From: Pseudoalteromonas atlantica
GTDB taxonomy: Bacteria; Pseudomonadota; Gammaproteobacteria; Enterobacterales; Alteromonadaceae
Assembly (NCBI GenBank): GCA_007988745.1
Contig: BJUT01000048.1
Coordinates: 1-32,274, forward strand
DNA: 32,274 nucleotides
Reading direction: 5' to 3'
Shown here one piece after another: positions 9,002-15,918 of this stretch; positions within the stretch are counted from its first letter, which is position 1, and every line of letters starts with the position of its first letter. Under the pieces are notes generated by a model that did not search any database, was not told where the DNA came from, and saw only the letters and a list, made by a program, of their open reading frames with translations. The position numbers and the translations under genes are program-made.

Positions 9002-10068
9002 TAACCTAAACCAAAAAATTGAATTGCATTAACGGTACCATTACCCGCTACATCATCATCGATGTCAAAAATATGTCTAACTGCATGAGGAATCATATTA
9101 GGCTTTGCTAAATAGCTTTCTAGTAGAGCTTCTAGCTCGTTAGGTGTAAAGCTAATTGCATACTGTGCATTGTGCCCACATAAACTTAAAGCACCAGCCA
9201 TAACTTGCTCTAAAAGGTAAAAATAGCGTTGCGAAGCAACTTTTCGGCCGTAATACATATCAAAACTATTAGGATTAAGGGTATTAAATTTTATATCTCT
9301 AAACTGCCCGCTAGGTGCTGTTAGCAATGACTCTAGAAACATTGAGCGATCTAACGGTAAGTAACCGTCACCTATTTTTACCCCTTCTTTTAAATACCCC
9401 TGCATAAAAGCACTTGTGCCAGCTATTTTATGCGAACCAGGGTTAGAAGAAATCAAATAATGCCCATGCGTATTTTTGTTAAGCAGTATGCCTAATAAAC
9501 TCTGAATAGTACCTGAGTAACCTAAATCGACTAAATGTAACGTACTTTGAGAGGTGACTTCTATAGACTCTAAATAAGCCAAATAGGCACATTTAATGGG
9601 CGCAATAAGTAAATCAATTTTATCATGGCTCTCTGTTAACATTGCTATGACTTTATTTTTATCATTTTGCAGATCAATTCGAGTATTAAACACTTGCTCA
9701 GTGAACAAATTTGTAATTTCTGCATCCGAGAGCAAAAAACGTGTACGCATCAGATTATAGAAAGTACCGCAAAATTCACCCTTTAAGGAATACGCATAAC
9801 TACGTTCGTCGTTAAGTAGTAGTTTAAATAAAAAAGCACGAGAAACTAATAAGTAATAGCTATTACGCTGCGCATTTGCGCCATGTAAATATTGGTTATA
9901 AGCTCGTTGTAACCAATAACCTTCGCGGGCTAAAAAGTAAACAGGTGTATTTTGTGGTTGATTAAGTAGTAACTGCTGCGAAAAATAACTAAGTAAAGGT
10001 CCCAAAAAAGTAGAACCAAAATTAGCGTATTGAGCTTGCGTTACTGCCGATACATCACTGTTAACCAT
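9001..10068 (-). CDS. Stand-alone C-terminal module of COG5610-like HAD proteins
   Basis: 355 aa. There is no HAD catalytic motif. The sequence instead matches, from memory, the region that follows the HAD fold in large polysaccharide-locus HAD proteins: an FLGPLLSYFSQQL start, VYFLAREGYWLQRAYNQY near residue 42, YYLLVSRAFLF near residue 71, and HLVDLGYSGTIQSLL near residue 178. The last block resembles a nucleotide-binding Gly-rich turn. It is the first gene of the left operon and is joined to the RgpF/HAD gene by a one-base stop/start overlap, which suggests the two products work as one complex. An AGGAG lies about 12 bases upstream of the ATG, slightly far. The biochemical role is unknown; assignment to the family is fairly confident. 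Confidence 0.7.
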   Translation of the reverse strand: MVNSDVSAVTQAQYANFGSTFLGPLLSYFSQQLLLNQPQNTPVYFLAREGYWLQRAYNQYLHGANAQRNSYYLLVSRAFLFKLLLNDERSYAYSLKGEFCGTFYNLMRTRFLLSDAEITNLFTEQVFNTRIDLQNDKNKVIAMLTESHDKIDLLIAPIKCAYLAYLESIEVTSQSTLHLVDLGYSGTIQSLLGILLNKNTHGHYLISSNPGSHKIAGTSAFMQGYLKEGVKIGDGYLPLDRSMFLESLLTAPSGQFRDIKFNTLNPNSFDMYYGRKVASQRYFYLLEQVMAGALSLCGHNAQYAISFTPNELEALLESYLAKPNMIPHAVRHIFDIDDDVAGNGTVNAIQFFGLG

Positions 10069-10382
10069 AAGCGTACACCACTCCTAAATAAATTAATAAA
10101 AACATAGTGGTGTTAAATAGCAAAAAAGTACACCCTAAATTTATGCAAAGCGTATTGTAGGTCGCAATACAATGTGAGTAAACTATATTGCTTTAATTGC
10201 AACTAAAAATAAGTATTTAAGGCATAAAAGCTTATTTTTTAGCTCATATAAACAAAGCCTCTGAGTAAAATTTTTATAGCAGTAATAGTTTCCCCTTAAT
10301 TACTTTATTTTATTAAATTGTATTTGCCTATTTTGTAACTTAAAACTAGGTTTAAGTTTTGCCTCAAAATAACAGAGGAATT
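10069..10382. other. Divergent intergenic region between the left operon and the MBL gene
   Basis: 314 bp of AT-rich DNA between two divergently read genes, so promoters for both must lie here unless transcription enters from outside. No pair of close -35/-10 hexamers stands out on either strand. The only discrete structure is a short inverted repeat at 10152-10170. No small ORF or repeat-family unit is present. Confidence 0.6.
10152..10170. promoter_or_regulatory. Inverted repeat, possible operator
   Basis: GTATTG and CAATAC form perfect 6-bp arms around a 7-bp centre. The site lies about 85 bp upstream of the left operon start and 213 bp upstream of the MBL gene. A dimeric regulator could bind it, but the arms are short and chance occurrence is possible. 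Confidence 0.25.
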
Positions 10383-11771
10383 ATGCAAATACTTCACCAT
10401 GGAGCGGTTAATGGAGTTACAGGCTCTTGTCATGCGCTAGCGATTAATACACAAACCAGCGTATTAATTGATTGCGGGCTTTTTCAAGGAGAAGATGCCA
10501 AAGCCGACCTATCTATTGAATTTGATATAACCAATATAAGCGCGCTAATAATAACCCATTGTCATATTGATCATGTAGGGCGTATACCTTATTTATTGGC
10601 AACTGGCTTTAAAGGCCCTATATTTACAACTCCCGCCTCAGCAAGTTTACTCCCACTTGTTATTGAAGATGCCTTAAAAGTAGGTGTAACACGTGACCCC
10701 AAAATTATAAAAGCCAGCCTAAACTTACTACAAAAATACATTGTGAGTGTTAACTTTAAAACATGGTTTACCCTTCCATGCAAAGGGGAGCAAACTGCAA
10801 AAGCGAGGTTTCAGCGAGCCGGCCATATACTTGGCTCTGCATATATTGAAATAGACATTACCCATACAACCAGCTCAAATCAACATAATAAAAACACCCA
10901 TAGAGTGGTATTTTCAGGTGACTTAGGCGCACCTTACACCCCATTGCTACCGACCCCCAAAGCGCCCTATAAAGCAGATACATTAGTGATTGAATCAACT
11001 TATGGTGATAAAAATCATCAAGGCCGCAAAGAGCGCGCGCGCGCACTAAAAAAGATTATTGAACGCGCAGTAAAAGATAACGGCATAGTATTAGTACCGG
11101 CATTTAGCATAGGGCGTACTCAAGAGCTACTTTACGAACTAGAGCAGCTGATACATCAATCAGCTAAAGGCTCACCTTGGCGTAATATTCATGTAATTTT
11201 AGACTCCCCCATGGCAGCCAATTTTACCGAGCAATATATTAAATTTAAACATTTATGGGATGCAGAGGCTAAACTTAAAGTAGCCAAAGGCCGCCATCCG
11301 CTAGATTTTGAAAACCTAACTACGGTAGATACTCATAGTGAGCATATCGCCATTATTAATTATTTAGCGTCGCGCCAAACACCCGCCATTATTTTAGCTG
11401 CCAGCGGTATGTGCAGTGGTGGGCGGATAGTAAATTACCTAGAGCGCTTTTTAGGTGACAAAACAACCGATATATTGTTTGTTGGCTATCAAGGGCGGGG
11501 GACGCTTGGCCGCGATATACAAAAACATGGCCCACGCAATGGCTATGTATTTATAAACGATACACGTATTACAATTAACGCACAGGTGCATACCATTAGC
11601 GGTTACAGCGCACATGCAGATCAAAACGGCTTAGTTAAATTTGTAACAGGTATGAAGAAAAAGCCCAGCCATATAAAAATTCTACACGGCGATGATAATG
11701 CAAAACATGCATTAGCAAACAAGTATAAAGAGGTGTTAGGGGAAGGCATTAAAATTGAGATTGCCACGTAG
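10383..11771 (+). CDS. MBL-fold, beta-CASP RNA-processing-type exonuclease
   Basis: 462 aa from the ATG at 10383. AGAGGA is placed just before it; an upstream in-frame TTG at 10359 lacks any such site. The metallo-beta-lactamase motifs are in order: motif 2 ITHCHIDHVGR near residue 62, motif 3 AGHILGSAYIE, motif 4 FSGDLG. The beta-CASP motifs follow: VIESTYGDKNH, VLVPAFSIGRTQELLYEL, AASGMCSGGRIVNYL and SGYSAHADQ. The family (COG1236, CPSF73/YSH1-like) binds two zinc ions and is linked to RNA 3'-end processing or decay. It is the only intact gene of ordinary cellular function in the window and the only long plus-strand gene, so it sits as an intruder between the two polysaccharide operons. Its 3' end abuts the repeat array, and no T-tract terminator follows. 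Confidence 0.9.
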   Translation: MQILHHGAVNGVTGSCHALAINTQTSVLIDCGLFQGEDAKADLSIEFDITNISALIITHCHIDHVGRIPYLLATGFKGPIFTTPASASLLPLVIEDALKVGVTRDPKIIKASLNLLQKYIVSVNFKTWFTLPCKGEQTAKARFQRAGHILGSAYIEIDITHTTSSNQHNKNTHRVVFSGDLGAPYTPLLPTPKAPYKADTLVIESTYGDKNHQGRKERARALKKIIERAVKDNGIVLVPAFSIGRTQELLYELEQLIHQSAKGSPWRNIHVILDSPMAANFTEQYIKFKHLWDAEAKLKVAKGRHPLDFENLTTVDTHSEHIAIINYLASRQTPAIILAASGMCSGGRIVNYLERFLGDKTTDILFVGYQGRGTLGRDIQKHGPRNGYVFINDTRITINAQVHTISGYSAHADQNGLVKFVTGMKKKPSHIKILHGDDNAKHALANKYKEVLGEGIKIEIAT

Positions 11772-11804
11772 CTTAACTGTATTAGCTTAACCCAAAGTAA
11801 CTTT

Positions 11805-12432
11805 AGCACCGAGGCGCTTCACCGAGAAGTAATTAGCTCTTCTCCTTCACTTCTCCGTGTTCTCTGTGGTGATAATAGCCTCTTAATCACGTTGTGCATT
11901 TAACCAAAAGAATCTACCACCGAGGGCACAGAGGCGCTGCGCGCTACACAGAGCAGTTATTAGCTTTTCTCCTTCACTTCTCCGTGCCCTCTGTGGTGAT
12001 AATAATCTTTTAATTACTTACGCACTTAACTCAAACCATTTCTACCACCGAGAGCACAGAGGCGCTGCGCGCTACACAGAGAAGCTATTAGATCTTCTCC
12101 TTCACTTCTCCGTGTCCTCTGTGGTGATAATAATCTCTTAATCACTTTATAAACTTAGCCCAAAAAATCTACCACCGAGGGCACAGAGGCGCTGCGCACT
12201 TCACCGAGCAGTTATTAGCTTTTCTCCTTCACTTCTCCTTGCCCTCTGTGGTGATAATAATCTCTTAATCACTTCCCCAAAAAAAACCTACCACCGAGGC
12301 GCTGCGCAGTAATTAGCTCTTCTCATTCACTTCTCCGTGTCCTCTGTGGTGATAACAGTTACTTTAGGTCTTTGATCTAAAGCAAATCTACCACCGAGGA
12401 CTGTACTGAGAAGTTATATTCGATCTTCTCCT
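11805..12432 (+). repeat. Tandem palindromic repeat array, left block (units U1-U6)
   Basis: Six units at about 11805-11874, 11916-12000, 12044-12128, 12171-12255, 12290-12353 and 12390-12432. Full units are 85 bp with a start-to-start period of 119-128 bp, because the roughly 43-bp segment between units (AATAATCTCTTAATCACTTT, then CTTAGCCCAAA) is conserved too. Each unit begins ACCACCGAGGGCACAGAG and ends CTCCGTGTCCTCTGTGGT, imperfect inverted copies of each other. In the unit at 11916 the 18-bp arms match at 16 positions. A small GCGC-rich palindrome (GGCGCTGCGCGC) follows the left arm. U1 and U5 have internal deletions, and U6 stops before its right arm, just downstream of the GxxExxY gene stop. 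Spacers are not unique, so this is not CRISPR. Confidence 0.93.
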
Positions 12433-12457
12433 AGCTTACCGACTGAGCCGGCGTACT

Positions 12458-12826
12458 TTACACGCTAATACGTTTCAGCCCATCAAGTAAACGGACTTGA
12501 TTAAAATTAATCAATAGGCCTGTTTTTATACCTGTTAACTTTAAGTAAGTTATAAGCTGAGCTGAATGAATAGGCTGCAGCTTATCAACGGCTTTTAATT
12601 CAATAATCAATTTGTCAGGTATTAGTATATCTAGCCTATACCCTGCATCTATATTTATACTTTTGTAACTAATTGGTAATGCAACTTGATTAAGAGGTAA
12701 TAAGCCAGCTTCTTGTAACTCATAAAGTAAGCAACTTTCATAACTAGACTCTAACAAACCAGGACCAAGGGTTTTATGCACTTCAATAGCGCAACCAATA
12801 ACGGTTTGAGTCACCAAATCTTCCAT
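12458..12826 (-). CDS. GxxExxY protein (PDDEXK_3-type nuclease-fold family)
   Basis: 122 aa, the usual full length. The naming motif is G23-L-L-E26-S-S-Y29. A PD-(D/E)xK-like core is readable as D66 in YRLDILI and E76-L-K78 in IIELKAV, followed by HSAQLITYLKLTG (Q90, Y94) and GLLINFN. The fold predicts a metal-dependent nuclease, but to my knowledge no activity is established for this family. AAGGAT lies eight bases ahead of the ATG. A perfect TATAAT reads on the minus strand at 12868-12863, with the -35 position falling in the left arm of the neighbouring repeat unit (poor match). The gene is embedded in the repeat array, units on both sides, with no other partner gene. This strongly suggests a functional or evolutionary link to the repeats. 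Confidence 0.9.
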   Translation of the reverse strand: MEDLVTQTVIGCAIEVHKTLGPGLLESSYESCLLYELQEAGLLPLNQVALPISYKSINIDAGYRLDILIPDKLIIELKAVDKLQPIHSAQLITYLKLTGIKTGLLINFNQVRLLDGLKRISV

Positions 12827-12880
12827 AAATAGTAATCCTTAAATTTATTTAGCACTTAAATAATTATAAGCCTTTTATTT

Positions 12881-13184
12881 ACCACCGAGGAGACCGAAGC
12901 GCTGCGCGCTACACCGAGCAGTAATTGGCTCTTCTCCTTTACTTCTCTTTATCCTCTGTGGTGATAACAATCTCTTAATCACTTTATAAACCTAACCCAA
13001 GACAAGCCTACCACCGAGGCCACAGAGGCGCTGCGCGCTTCACCGATCAGTAATTGGCTCTTCTCCTTTACTTCTCCGTGTTCTCTGTGGTGATAAGAAT
13101 CGCTTAATCTCTTTAGACTAAAACCAAACCATTCTTACCATCGAGGGCACAGAAGTGCTTCGCACTACACCAAGCAATTATTAG
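12881..13184 (+). repeat. Tandem palindromic repeat array, right block (units U7-U9)
   Basis: Units at 12881-12965, 13010-13094 and a truncated one at about 13137-13184, in the same orientation as the left block, with start-to-start distances of 129 and 127 bp. U7 and U8 have both arms and the conserved inter-unit segment (AATCTCTTAATCACTTTATAAAC). U9 has the left arm and the GTGCTTCGCAC variant of the inner palindrome, but loses the right arm, and the sequence then passes into unrelated DNA with gene relics. Arms are more diverged than in the left block; for example, the right arm of U7 reads CTTTATCCTCTGTGGTG. Confidence 0.9.
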
Positions 13185-13286
13185 TATATGCGGCAGTAAG
13201 TTAGCCTCATATAAAATATACACCCCTTTACTTGTACCAATAAATAACATAGTTTTTATTTAAAAATATTTTTAAGGAAGAGAATA

Positions 13287-13432
13287 ATGCAAAAAAACAG
13301 TACTCTGCACTCATGCTGTTATTGGGCTTATTTTTAGCCACACCTACAATAACGAGTGCAACCAACTTAGTTATAGATAAACTCCCTAACGCCAAACGCC
13401 TGTCAAGTACTTCATACGTTTATACTCCCTAG
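13287..13432 (+). pseudogene. 5' relic of a secreted-protein gene
   Basis: AAGGAAG followed by ATG at 13287 looks like a real gene start, but the frame closes within 20 codons. Adding one A to the seven-A run at 13291-13297 gives MQKKQYSALMLLLGLFLA followed by TPTITSA. That is a textbook Sec signal peptide with a Lys-rich start, hydrophobic core and an Ala-type cleavage site. The mature part then continues for some 23 residues (TNLVIDKLPNAKRLSS) before a stop at 13430-13432, exactly where the transposase relic begins on the other strand. The rest of the gene is gone. The identity of the protein is unknown. Confidence 0.5.
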
Positions 13433-13587
13433 ACATACTCATACTCCCAAAGCGCATCTGCTTTTTTTTGAGTACAAGTAAAGAGGCTGTTTCTGCTAAA
13501 GCTTTATCTTTACGATTAAGCTCTTTTGAAGCTGTTTAATTTCTTTTTGAGTTTCTTGTTGTCTGACTTTACAGGTCTCGTTGCTGA
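13429..13587 (-). pseudogene. IS3-like transposase OrfA C-terminal relic
   Basis: Read on the minus strand, the fragment gives RQQETQKEIKQLQK, then ELNRKDKALAETASLLVLKK, then ADALWEYEYV and a stop at 13431-13429. This coiled, Lys-rich tail is the style of OrfA proteins of IS3-type insertion sequences. The three blocks are in three reading frames. Each switch is repaired by adding one A in an A run (the CAAAAG region near 13525 and the eight-base run near 13461-13468). No OrfB and no terminal inverted repeats are visible, so only a remnant is left. It indicates past insertion and deletion at the junction between the two polysaccharide operons. Confidence 0.6.
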
Positions 13588-13753
13588 CCCTTTAGCAAAA
13601 CCTTACTTATCAGTACGCCGTGCTGTGGAGGTAGTAAAACAGCTTGTCAATAAGTACCAAATAGACTCAATCCGATTACAGCCTTTAGGCGCTGGTCCTT
13701 TAGCGCCGGGCTATGAACGGCATAGACCAAAACAGGCAAAAATCGCCGCGTAG
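13566..13753 (+). pseudogene. Unrecognised coding fragment, possible mobile-element C-terminus
   Basis: The plus-strand frame reads GLVADPLAKPYLSVRRAVEV, VKQLVNKYQIDSIRLQPLG and AGPLAPGYERHRPKQAKIAA before a TAG. The composition is protein-like (amphipathic helix, then a basic tail), and the codon use is credible. The nominal ATG at 13526 lies inside the opposite-strand transposase relic, so the fragment has lost its true start. I do not recognise the family. Its setting suggests the tail of another transposase or other mobile gene, but that is inference. Confidence 0.3.
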
Positions 13754-13911
13754 AGCAGGTTTTAAAATCACCGGCATACCTATGATTATTTGCAACTCAC
13801 CAAACTAATTAATTTCTAGTCCCCTCCTATCGCACAACTTTATTGTTTAATAGAGGCTAAAAATTAGACTTCTAGTACAGCAATTAAAACAAGCTGCTAT
13901 CATGCCGTATT

Positions 13912-15918
13912 TTATAAAATATCAGGAATAACCCTAGGTTTTTGTGCAACCACTGTACTCCCTTCAGGTACTTCAAAGTTTAGAACTGCGCCAGCACCAA
14001 CTTTTACTCTATCGTTAACTTTTATGCCACCAATAACAACTGAATTTGCCCCAATTCGAACGTTATCACCGATAGTAGGGTGACCCCCTTTACCTGTTCC
14101 AACTGTTACGTTTTGATTCAGCCAGAAGTTCTTACCGATACTTTTTGCAAAAACCACAGTTGAGAAGCCATGTTCGATATACAAGCCAGGGCCAATTTGC
14201 TTACAAGAAAGATACAAGTTACCGACAAATAGAGTGGGCTTATTACCTACTAATTTCAATATTTGCTGAACAATATTAGTAGTTAGCTTAAACTTTTCTT
14301 GAGCAGTCATAGCTCTATATCTGATTAAGCTTCTGAATTCCTGCCTATTTTCCCAGAAATATTGGAATGCACGTTTTTCTTTATAATTTTTAATTTCTAT
14401 CCAGCGAGGCAAATCTTGAAGCATGTAGTCTTTAACTTCATCTTGAAGTGATTGAAGGTAATTTAATACTTTATCAGAGTCATTCATATGCGTTTTATTG
14501 TCTAATTTAGTGGTATTGTAAATTGACTGACTTTTTTGAACCTTTGACCAATGTGTATCACCCTTATGACTTAAATCATTAATCAAATCAAAGGTAGGCT
14601 TGGCTTCTATTTGGGGAATAATACAAACATTATCACCCTTACAAAACTCACTAAACAAAGTAGGACCTGTTGCTTGCGATACATTATTAAACTTTTCTTG
14701 AGATACATTGCTTACAATACTTCTCCAAATATCAGCAAGTAACTCATCTTCAGGTAGGGCTGCGATAAACCCATTCCATATCCCCCCATGCCATTTTCTT
14801 AGAACCGTGAGGCTACAGTCATTATCGATTAAAGAATCTATAGAAGAAAAGCATTTTGTAGCAGCATCAACGTATACTCCACCCTCTTTAAGACAGTAAG
14901 CTACTCTAAAAATATCTGATTGCATTGCCGGAAGTTTAGCTTTAGCAAATACTTTAGCCCCTACTACACCATAATTTTTTTGTATGAAGCTATACGCCGC
15001 TTTATAATCATAAATCTGATATGTAAAATCGGGATTATGCTCTTTCCAAGAGTCCATTAGACGAGCAATTTCGGGTGGTATACTTTCGCCGTCCCAGTAT
15101 TGAACAATTACTTTAGGAACATAAATTTTCCCTACTGCAATACCTTCTAGCGAGTTGTAAAAATAAAAAAACAAACTAACCAACTCTAAAGTCGTATAAT
15201 AGTATTCGACTCCATTGTTAACGGTTTTATGCTTATCAGATTCAATAAAAGGTACTGTTTGATCTAGGAACTCCCCCTTAATAGTAATGTTTCTATTGTA
15301 GTCAACCTCTAAATAATCAAGTATGCGAGTGCAGTATTCGACTAAAACATCATTCGTAGGGTGATTAAAGGTATGAAAACCTCTTTTAGTTCGTTTATGC
15401 TGAAAAAAATCACTAATTTTAATATCTGCGTATTTTTCTCTTAATTTAAGCTCCTCAATAGAACTGGATGATACTGAATTATCTTTAGATAAATATTGTG
15501 TTTTTAACGCACTAGTAGCCTCACTAACACTTTCACCTTTAAACCAGCTATCGAATACAACTTTAAAATGATAATCACTGAAAGGAGCTTCGCTTAACCT
15601 ATATTGTTTCGGTAAATTACTTAAATAGGGGGTATCACCTGTGTAATAGAGGTTCACAATACTTACAACTTTATCTCCGTATTTTGACCGAAGATTATCA
15701 GTTCGAACAAATTCACATGGATAAGAATGATGGACGATTTGAGCAATGATAAAATCCGCTTCTTCGAAGTAAGAGACAAACTCTTCCTCTTGATGACTTT
15801 TTAATATATGAACTATACCGACCTTGGTAACTTCAATATCATCGCTCAATTCGTTTAGTATAGAGTCTATCGCTCGAGCCTGGCAGTTTGCAATAACAAC
15901 AACTTTTTTCTTAGCCAT
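13912..15918 (-). CDS. WcbI + capsular glycosyltransferase + serine-acetyltransferase-like fusion
   Basis: 668 aa with three modules. Residues about 1-210 are WcbI-like: VVVIANCQARAI with the NCQ motif, IIAQIVHHSYPC and an HPTNDVLV segment. WcbI proteins are capsule-locus proteins thought to bind CoA or act as acyltransferases. Residues about 275-430 are a capsular glycosyltransferase (Caps_synth/GT32-like): KVIVQYWDGESIPPEIARLM, SWKEHNPDF, MQSDIFRVAYCLKEGGVYVD. Residues about 560-668 are a left-handed beta-helix acetyltransferase of CysE type: GPGLYIEHG with the catalytic His, then GGHPTIGDNVRIGANSVVIG and VPEGSTVVAQKPRVI. The three together suggest sugar addition plus O-acetylation by one polypeptide. 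Its ATG overlaps the upstream sulfotransferase stop by eight bases (ATGGCTAA). It is the last gene of the right operon. Confidence 0.85.
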   Translation of the reverse strand: MAKKKVVVIANCQARAIDSILNELSDDIEVTKVGIVHILKSHQEEEFVSYFEEADFIIAQIVHHSYPCEFVRTDNLRSKYGDKVVSIVNLYYTGDTPYLSNLPKQYRLSEAPFSDYHFKVVFDSWFKGESVSEATSALKTQYLSKDNSVSSSSIEELKLREKYADIKISDFFQHKRTKRGFHTFNHPTNDVLVEYCTRILDYLEVDYNRNITIKGEFLDQTVPFIESDKHKTVNNGVEYYYTTLELVSLFFYFYNSLEGIAVGKIYVPKVIVQYWDGESIPPEIARLMDSWKEHNPDFTYQIYDYKAAYSFIQKNYGVVGAKVFAKAKLPAMQSDIFRVAYCLKEGGVYVDAATKCFSSIDSLIDNDCSLTVLRKWHGGIWNGFIAALPEDELLADIWRSIVSNVSQEKFNNVSQATGPTLFSEFCKGDNVCIIPQIEAKPTFDLINDLSHKGDTHWSKVQKSQSIYNTTKLDNKTHMNDSDKVLNYLQSLQDEVKDYMLQDLPRWIEIKNYKEKRAFQYFWENRQEFRSLIRYRAMTAQEKFKLTTNIVQQILKLVGNKPTLFVGNLYLSCKQIGPGLYIEHGFSTVVFAKSIGKNFWLNQNVTVGTGKGGHPTIGDNVRIGANSVVIGGIKVNDRVKVGAGAVLNFEVPEGSTVVAQKPRVIPDIL

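Larger units (their letters stand above)
13185..13911. other. Degraded junction region between repeat array and WcbI-fusion gene
   Basis: 727 bp without an intact gene. It contains the three relics listed separately (13287-13432, 13429-13587, 13566-13753). The flanking parts, 13185-13286 and 13754-13911, hold no recognisable coding sequence, repeat unit or clear terminator. An AT palindrome (TATTTTATAAAATA) spans the stop codon of the neighbouring minus-strand gene at 13908-13921, but no T-tract follows it. This is where the right-hand operon ends and where insertions and deletions have accumulated. Confidence 0.6.

Noticed and set aside
10359..10382. TTG start for the MBL gene, eight residues longer
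   Set aside because: There is no Shine-Dalgarno site before the TTG, while AGAGGA directly precedes the ATG at 10383 and the protein family begins at that methionine.
11805..13184. CRISPR array
   Set aside because: Units are about 85 bp with imperfect inverted arms, the segments between them are conserved and not unique, and no cas gene is present.
13526..13565. ATG at 13526 as the true start of a 75-aa gene
   Set aside because: The first 13 codons overlap the antisense transposase relic, have no ribosome binding site and look unlike the later part of the frame.
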